This document shows, in pieces, positions 59,044 through 64,000 of a stretch of 64,000 bases of DNA; the stretch's first letter is position 1, and every line of letters begins with the position of its first letter. Origin of the DNA: UBA993 sp964485855 (GTDB lineage: Bacteria; Bacillota; Dethiobacteria; DTU022); NCBI GenBank assembly GCA_964485855.1, contig CAZAKI010000005.1, positions 26,393 through 90,392 of the forward strand, read 5' to 3'. Both the position numbers and the translations under genes were made by a program. The notes under the pieces were generated by a model that searched no databases, was not told where the DNA came from, and saw only the letters and a list, made by a program, of their open reading frames with translations.

Positions 59044-60107
59044 GTCTAAAAGGCTGGAAAGAATGTCTTTACCAGCGCTACCTGATTTGGCTCTGTCGTC
59101 CCTCCCGGATGCGACGGTACCTGGAGACCAGGATTCCATCGCCACCGGTTTCGCCATCTTTTGAGCAGTACCCGTTGAGGGTGGCAGCGTTGCAGGTTAA
59201 ACTAGAACTCTGTAACAGTCCGTTCGTCTTTATGGATCTGGTTCACCGACTGGTTAAAGAAGCTTATGAAGCAGGAGCAAGGTTGGTCGTCTTCCCGGAA
59301 TACCTCAACCTGTTATTGTTCGGCATGCTCCCCGGTATTGAAGATCTCGAGAAAGATTATGATGCCCGGATAACCGCCAAAGATCAACACAGAGGAGAGG
59401 GGCAAGTTGAAGGGATTAGTCTTCGAGAGATATTTTGCTTGATGACTCCAGCCGTTTTACCCCTGATCAAAACCCTTTTTTCCGCCCTGGCTGTAGCGTA
59501 CCGTCTTTTTATTATGGCCGGAAGTTATACGCTGGAAACAAAAGGATCGGTTGTAAACCGTGCCTTTCTCTTTAACCCGAAAGGTGAACTGGAGGGAAGC
59601 CAGGATAAAGTGCATCTGCTGCCGGTTGAAAAAGATTGGAAGCTGAAGCCGGGTAGAAATTTTGCAGTTTTTAAAACCGCTGCCGGCCGTCTGGCCATGC
59701 CGGTCTGCATGGATGCCACTTACTTTGAAACCTTTAGGGTTTTGGAACAATTGGGTGCAGAAATTGTCCTACTGCCGATTGCCAATCTCGAGACTTACAA
59801 TTATTGGCTTGCCCTGCGTGGTATCTGGCCAAGGGTGCAGGAAAGCCTCCTCTTCGGAGTTAAGAGTGCCCTGGTTGGCAGGATTGCCGGGTTGACTTTT
59901 ACCGGCAGAGCGGGGATTTTTGCGCCTCTCGAACTAACCTCTAACCGCGATGGGGTTTTGGCCGAGGTGGATCACTATGATCGCGAGGGAATGGCTATTG
60001 CCGATCTTGATCTTAAGGCGTTGCAGGCATTACGACGTAATCACTCTTGGCGAGACAGTAATTCCTGTTTATACGACCGTTACTTCCCGCAGATTTACCG
60101 GCGTTAG
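59040..60107 (+). CDS. Carbon-nitrogen hydrolase (nitrilase superfamily)
   Basis: Probable amidase or nitrilase; substrate unknown. GTG 59040 overlaps the upstream stop as GTGA, and a G-rich site precedes it. The 355 residues begin with about 45 basic, aromatic-rich residues before the fold. The triad is present: Glu87 in VVFPEYL, Lys190 in SQDKVHL and Cys223 in MPVCMDATYFE. The stretch between Glu and Lys is longer than in minimal nitrilases. It is translationally coupled to the triad-less homologue, suggesting the two act together. It converges with ybaK, 50 bp away. Confidence 0.82.
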   Translation: MSLKGWKECLYQRYLIWLCRPSRMRRYLETRIPSPPVSPSFEQYPLRVAALQVKLELCNSPFVFMDLVHRLVKEAYEAGARLVVFPEYLNLLLFGMLPGIEDLEKDYDARITAKDQHRGEGQVEGISLREIFCLMTPAVLPLIKTLFSALAVAYRLFIMAGSYTLETKGSVVNRAFLFNPKGELEGSQDKVHLLPVEKDWKLKPGRNFAVFKTAAGRLAMPVCMDATYFETFRVLEQLGAEIVLLPIANLETYNYWLALRGIWPRVQESLLFGVKSALVGRIAGLTFTGRAGIFAPLELTSNRDGVLAEVDHYDREGMAIADLDLKALQALRRNHSWRDSNSCLYDRYFPQIYRR

Positions 60108-60157
60108 TTCTCGAGATCGAGCCTGGTTATGACTATACATGTTGCTCACTTCTAAAA

Positions 60158-60640
60158 CTATTCCGGCTTTTTTTGCATATCGACAATGGAGCCTTTGGTT
60201 ACCTGCTTTAGTTGTTCTAAGGTAATTGGCAGGAAGGAGTGGCTTGAACCGGCAGCACTGTAGACGATTTCAAAGCGTTCCATCGAATTGTCAAGAAAAA
60301 TGGGGATTGCCCGGTCTATATCGAATGGGCAGACTCCACCAACCCGGTAGCCGGTGATCTGCTCCACCTCATCCGGTTTGGCGATGCGGACTTTACCGCC
60401 ACCGAGTAGAGCTTTTACTTTTTTACTGTCGATCGTAATATCCCCGGCGGCAACGAACAAGCCGAATTGTTCACCGGCCCTAAAGAGAATAGTCTTAGCG
60501 ATTTGACCGACTTCCACCCCAAGCGCTGCTGCGGCTTCACTTGAAGTTTTTGTTGTTTTTTCGTGTTCCTGTGGTTGCAGGTTTAGGTTAAACTGTTCGA
60601 GGTAACGGCAGGCTCGTGCAAGAGCCGGGTTTTCTGTCAT
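60158..60640 (-). CDS. YbaK/ProX-type aminoacyl-tRNA deacylase
   Basis: Likely hydrolyses mischarged tRNA (YbaK type, Cys-tRNA-Pro, is the best-known activity). The 160 residues contain the family lysine region KTILFRAGEQFGLFVAAGD, SKKVKALLGGGKVRIAKPDEVEQITGYRVGGVCPFD and the terminal SAAGSSHSFLPITLEQL. GGAGC precedes its ATG. It lies 24 bp downstream of the GPH transporter gene on the same strand and may be cotranscribed without sharing its function. Confidence 0.88.
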   Translation of the reverse strand: MTENPALARACRYLEQFNLNLQPQEHEKTTKTSSEAAAALGVEVGQIAKTILFRAGEQFGLFVAAGDITIDSKKVKALLGGGKVRIAKPDEVEQITGYRVGGVCPFDIDRAIPIFLDNSMERFEIVYSAAGSSHSFLPITLEQLKQVTKGSIVDMQKKPE

Positions 60641-60664
60641 CTGATCTGCTCCTTTTCATGTAAA

Positions 60665-61999
60665 TTATTCTAAAGATCCGGATTCCTTCGCCTGGTAAGC
60701 AATTACCTCTTTTTCCGGGTAGCGGGCAAAAACAATCACCCCTATGAGGATAAAAACTGCCGAAACCGGCCCGGTTAACTGGATACCCAGCGGCATGGCA
60801 ATGGAACTGCCAAATAGCTGTAACAGACCACCAGTGATGACCGTAGAAAGGCCCATTGCTAATTTCAGGATAAAACCCTGGGCTCCAAAATACATTGCTT
60901 CCCTTCGTTGACCGGATAATTGATCTTCAAGGTCGGAAACAGCGGCAACGATGGCATCAGGGACAATAAAAATTACGGCCAATGGTAAGCCGGTCAGAGC
61001 CATTAAGCCGTATGCGATAATTTCCGGACTCAGGCCGAAGAGCGGTTTACCGAGAAAGAAATAGATCGGTAATAGAAGCAAAAAGGCCACCAGGGAGAAC
61101 ATCATCATTACTTTTAGTCCCAGTTTCTTCGCAAGAATGTTGACTGCCGGGAAGAAAAGCAGGGCAACAACAAAAGCCAGCCCAAAGTAGATTGAAGTAT
61201 CATTTTCAGTGCCCCTAAGCAACACCGTAACGTATAGGGGAATATTGAGGGTAACAATATTAAAACCCAGCCAGAAGGTCACATTGCCAATTAAATAGAT
61301 CAGAAAAGCTCGATTTTTAAAAGTAGTGGTTACCGCTTCAACCAGTCCCAACGTGGCCGGTTTTGCTTCGGCATAGCGGCGTTCGTTGATCCCCAAAGGT
61401 AGATAGAGCAGAATCAAGCCGATAATTGCCATTGCCCAGATCATACCGTGAAAGCCGAGTACGCCGATTAGAATCCCGGCGCCGATTAGGGCTATACCGA
61501 CTCCGAGCAAGCTAAAGATTGCCTTAAAAGTGGCCAGATCAACCCGGTCACGGTTTGTGCGAGCCAACTCGGGAAGCAGGGCTAAATACGGGCAGACATA
61601 AGCAGTAAAGAGAATAAAGTAAAGACCAAGCAGAGCCGCAACGTATAAGCCATTTAGTGCTGACTTTTCAGCAACAGGAGGATAGAAGAGCAGCACAAAT
61701 ACGGCTGTATAGGCAACACCGCTGTAAAGCATAAAAGGAATACGTCTGCCCAGGCGCCCGCTATAGTTATCAGACCAGCGGGCGATAATGGGATCCGCCA
61801 CAGCGTCGATTGCCCGGCCAAAAAACATAATTAAACCAAAGACAAAAGGTGGGATCAAGGCATCGACCCCTTCAAGTGGACTGGTAATGTAGTAGTAAAA
61901 GAGCCAGGTAATTAGAATTCTGTCGATCAGACTGAACCCACCGGCCCCTGCTCCATAGGCAATTTTCCCCCATAATGGCAATTTTTTTATGGACTGCAT
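60665..61999 (-). CDS. GPH-family sugar:cation symporter (MFS)
   Basis: Predicted twelve-helix glycoside-pentoside-hexuronide symporter of the MelB/XylP type. The 444 residues start with KIAYGAGAGGFSLIDRILITWLFYYYI. The family signature is visible at residues about 58-85: RAIDAVADPIIARWSDNYSGRLGRRIPFM. Substrate cannot be read from sequence. The gene begins inside the last codons of the glycosidase-like gene (13-bp overlap), implying uptake of the sugar that enzyme releases, or of its substrate. Confidence 0.88.
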   Translation of the reverse strand: MQSIKKLPLWGKIAYGAGAGGFSLIDRILITWLFYYYITSPLEGVDALIPPFVFGLIMFFGRAIDAVADPIIARWSDNYSGRLGRRIPFMLYSGVAYTAVFVLLFYPPVAEKSALNGLYVAALLGLYFILFTAYVCPYLALLPELARTNRDRVDLATFKAIFSLLGVGIALIGAGILIGVLGFHGMIWAMAIIGLILLYLPLGINERRYAEAKPATLGLVEAVTTTFKNRAFLIYLIGNVTFWLGFNIVTLNIPLYVTVLLRGTENDTSIYFGLAFVVALLFFPAVNILAKKLGLKVMMMFSLVAFLLLLPIYFFLGKPLFGLSPEIIAYGLMALTGLPLAVIFIVPDAIVAAVSDLEDQLSGQRREAMYFGAQGFILKLAMGLSTVITGGLLQLFGSSIAMPLGIQLTGPVSAVFILIGVIVFARYPEKEVIAYQAKESGSLE

Positions 62000-63870
62000 T
62001 TACTATTGCCTCCCCTGTTGTCTGTCGTAAGATTATGATACAAGGAAAAAGCCAGAAATCCTGCCGCCGAGGCGAAGGCAGCCCCGGTTGAAACTTCTCC
62101 ACTTTCCGGATCGATAGTTTCACAGAAAAAACCGTTATCCATCTTTACCCTTTTTAGGAAATCAAGTGCTCCGACGTTACAGGCCCAAAGATCGTTTACT
62201 GCACCGAGAGGCCAGGGATTAATACAGTGCACTGATCCGGCTTCCTCGAAGTTGCCTCCCAATCGGTAATAAGGGTTGTTAGTCGAACGAATCCAACGAA
62301 TCGTGTTCAAGAATATCCGATTATTGGCGGTGCAAAAGCGGTAATAAGCCAGCAGTTGTAAACTGCCGGGGGGATTATCATAAAGAGAAAACTTGCCCTT
62401 CCCGTCAACGGACCAGGTAAAAATCAGCCCATCAGGCCCCTGAACTGTGCAGTGCTCGTAAATGGCTTTTTCCAGTGCCTGGGCCAGCACGGAAAAATCG
62501 CTGCGGTGTTCAAACAGATTTAAGGATTGCAGTTTGCCCAGCGTGACAAAAGCCGTTTGCAATAAGGCATTACTAAAGGTTAAATAGGGATATTCAACCG
62601 GATCGTCTGAGGGGTCAAGAAAAGAGCTGTAGAGACCGCATTCTGGATCGAACCTATCCAAAGCCCGATCGGCGATCACTGTCAGCCCTTCCCTGATCAA
62701 CTTTTCCTTGATCAGGTTGGTTTCACCGGTAAAATCCAGGTAATGCTGCAGGGCTATCACGTAGGCAGCCAGTTGATCAAGTTCGAAACCGGGGTAAAGA
62801 ACTGCTCCACTTAGATAATGAGCATGTTCACCGGCATGCCTGATATGGCGGTTATAAATGGCTAGCAGCAGTTTACGGGCATAGTTGGAATCAACAAGCA
62901 TAATTGCCGGAAAACTCCAGAGAAGGGCGTCACGGCCCCAGAAAGCGGCACTGACATAGTAACGCGGACTGCGCGAAGTCAGGGAAACAAGCTGGTCGTC
63001 TTCCAGCGAACGTGCAGTTGAATAAAAGTAGGAGAAAAAAAGATTTTGATTAATCATCGCTTCAAAAGCTGGTTCAGCTACTTTTAGGTAGCGAATGCTG
63101 AGCCACTTTTTCGTATGATCTAATAAGTATTTTGCCCCATGTCGGCGCAGATCGATGTTTGTCGTTGCCGCTCCGTCTTCTTCCAGATTAATTGATCCGT
63201 AGAGAGTTGTTTCTTTTTCTGCTCCCGGGAGTAGGGAAAACATTTCTCCTTTTTCAAACTGACCTTTTTCCGGGTCAAGATGCCATTTGGAGTCGGATGA
63301 ATCAGCCAGGGCTAGCGCGGCAAGTGGAGAGCCGGATGAAGCTTCGAGAACCAGGCTGTCTGTCCACTTGTTTAGTTTAATTGTCTTTTCTACGGAAAGT
63401 TTTCGACGGGAAAAAACGCAAAAACTAAAAGCATCCCAACAGCCAATCCAGCCGAGTTCGATCGAAACCTGACGCGCGGACCTGTTTTCAATGGAAAGTT
63501 GATAGAAGAAACCTTTAAAGCCCGGTGGGGCAGCAATTATTCCTTTCAAACAAAGTTGTTTTTCCACTTCACAAGAAAAAACAGGCAGCCAGCCCAGCTT
63601 ATAATGCCAGCGGAAATTTAGGGCACGAAGATTTATAGGGTTGCCGTCGATTTTTACCACAGGAGTCAGCAGGGGATGCTCATGATTACCGCTAAATTCA
63701 AATAAGCCATGATGGTCAAGTCGCAACAAGTTGACAGAGTAGATCATTCCATTATTGTCGATCTCGGGCAGTGAAACGTATTCGTTCCCGGTCGGGTAAA
63801 AGTCAATGCCCGCAGCTACCGGTTCCGGAGTAGTGAGCAATTTTCGATCAACTTTATTTTGAGGCTCCAT
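61987..63870 (-). CDS. Six-hairpin glycosidase-like protein, family uncertain
   Basis: GGGAG and ATG 63870 (MEPQNKVDRK) give 627 residues; an upstream ATG at 63918 lacks such a site. Residues about 1-260 look like a beta-sandwich N-terminal domain. The rest resembles an (alpha/alpha)6 barrel of the amylo-1,6-glucosidase type: AAFWGRDALLWSFPAI, GFELDQLAAYVIALQHYLDFTGE, DPECGLYSSFLDPSDDPVEYPYL, and ENRSARQVSIELGW in the sandwich. No signal peptide is apparent, so it probably acts in the cytoplasm on an imported oligosaccharide. I could not decide between debranching-enzyme-like and other six-hairpin families. The remaining 130 bp to the window end show no gene. Confidence 0.7.
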   Translation of the reverse strand: MEPQNKVDRKLLTTPEPVAAGIDFYPTGNEYVSLPEIDNNGMIYSVNLLRLDHHGLFEFSGNHEHPLLTPVVKIDGNPINLRALNFRWHYKLGWLPVFSCEVEKQLCLKGIIAAPPGFKGFFYQLSIENRSARQVSIELGWIGCWDAFSFCVFSRRKLSVEKTIKLNKWTDSLVLEASSGSPLAALALADSSDSKWHLDPEKGQFEKGEMFSLLPGAEKETTLYGSINLEEDGAATTNIDLRRHGAKYLLDHTKKWLSIRYLKVAEPAFEAMINQNLFFSYFYSTARSLEDDQLVSLTSRSPRYYVSAAFWGRDALLWSFPAIMLVDSNYARKLLLAIYNRHIRHAGEHAHYLSGAVLYPGFELDQLAAYVIALQHYLDFTGETNLIKEKLIREGLTVIADRALDRFDPECGLYSSFLDPSDDPVEYPYLTFSNALLQTAFVTLGKLQSLNLFEHRSDFSVLAQALEKAIYEHCTVQGPDGLIFTWSVDGKGKFSLYDNPPGSLQLLAYYRFCTANNRIFLNTIRWIRSTNNPYYRLGGNFEEAGSVHCINPWPLGAVNDLWACNVGALDFLKRVKMDNGFFCETIDPESGEVSTGAAFASAAGFLAFSLYHNLTTDNRGGNSKCSP

Positions 63871-64000
63871 TTTTCTCCCTGGCTTGTTGCGCTGAAGGCA
63901 ACTGTTTTTCAAGCACAATCCTGCACTGCTGATCTTCGACCAACTAAGGCGAAAACCTTCTCGTCGAGAGGCTATATTTGCTTTTAGGCTAATTATTAAC

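Noticed and set aside
63950..63980. Near-palindrome around CCTTCTCGTCGAGAGG at the right edge
   Set aside because: Too short, with no T-run and no neighbouring gene visible to give it a role.

Overview
The window is about 64 kb of chromosome from an uncultured, probably anaerobic Bacillota (Clostridia-like) bacterium. The evidence is the housekeeping gene order (relA-dtd-hisS-aspS; mraZ-to-ftsZ; yggS-yggT-ylmH-divIVA-ileS; yicC-remA-gmk-rpoZ-coaBC-priA-def-fmt-rsmB-prpC-prkC-rsgA-rpe). Further support comes from a T-box ahead of ileS, a class III (anaerobic) ribonucleotide reductase under NrdR control, DivIVA, RemA and RqcH, and many strong Shine-Dalgarno sites with frequent TTG starts. Two 100-N runs show that it is a scaffolded draft, probably a metagenome-assembled genome.

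Layout. 1-6.2 kb holds the end of an unidentified gene (possibly recJ), relA, dtd and a single open frame encoding HisRS fused to AspRS. 6.28-6.48 kb is a likely 6S RNA. 6.5-8.75 kb has two tandem MgtE magnesium channel genes, the first broken by an assembly gap. 8.9-22.9 kb is the division and cell wall (dcw) cluster: mraZ, rsmH, ftsL, ftsI, murF, mraY, murD, ftsW, murG, murB, ftsQ, ftsA, ftsZ. It starts at a promoter overlapped by three MraZ-type repeats and ends in a terminator. murE and murC are missing from their usual places. The second assembly gap cuts ftsL but is flanked by an identical 55-bp overlap, so the gene is almost certainly intact.

23-36.1 kb carries nrdR-nrdD-nrdG behind a promoter with paired NrdR boxes, then pgeF, an HlyD-like membrane protein, yggS, yggT, ylmH, divIVA, T-box-ileS, lspA, lgt and rluD. 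The sporulation genes (spoIIGA, sigE, sigG) and sepF often found in this stretch are absent. 36.1-37.9 kb is rqcH on the minus strand, divergent from the next block. 38-50.3 kb is the yicC-to-rpe block. 50.4-53.9 kb is the riboflavin operon ribD-ribE-ribBA-ribH, and it is followed by polA, mutM and coaE.

58.2-60.1 kb holds two coupled nitrilase-superfamily genes, the first apparently lacking all three catalytic residues. 60.1-63.9 kb, on the minus strand, is a small accessory locus: a six-hairpin glycosidase-like protein, an overlapping GPH-family sugar symporter gene and a YbaK-type deacylase.

Most of the window is conserved core machinery. The least ordinary items are the HisRS-AspRS fusion, the paired inactive/active nitrilase homologues, the reduced dcw gene set together with a divergent FtsZ tail, and the sugar locus of uncertain substrate. 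I found no CRISPR array, insertion sequence, prophage, tRNA or rRNA.
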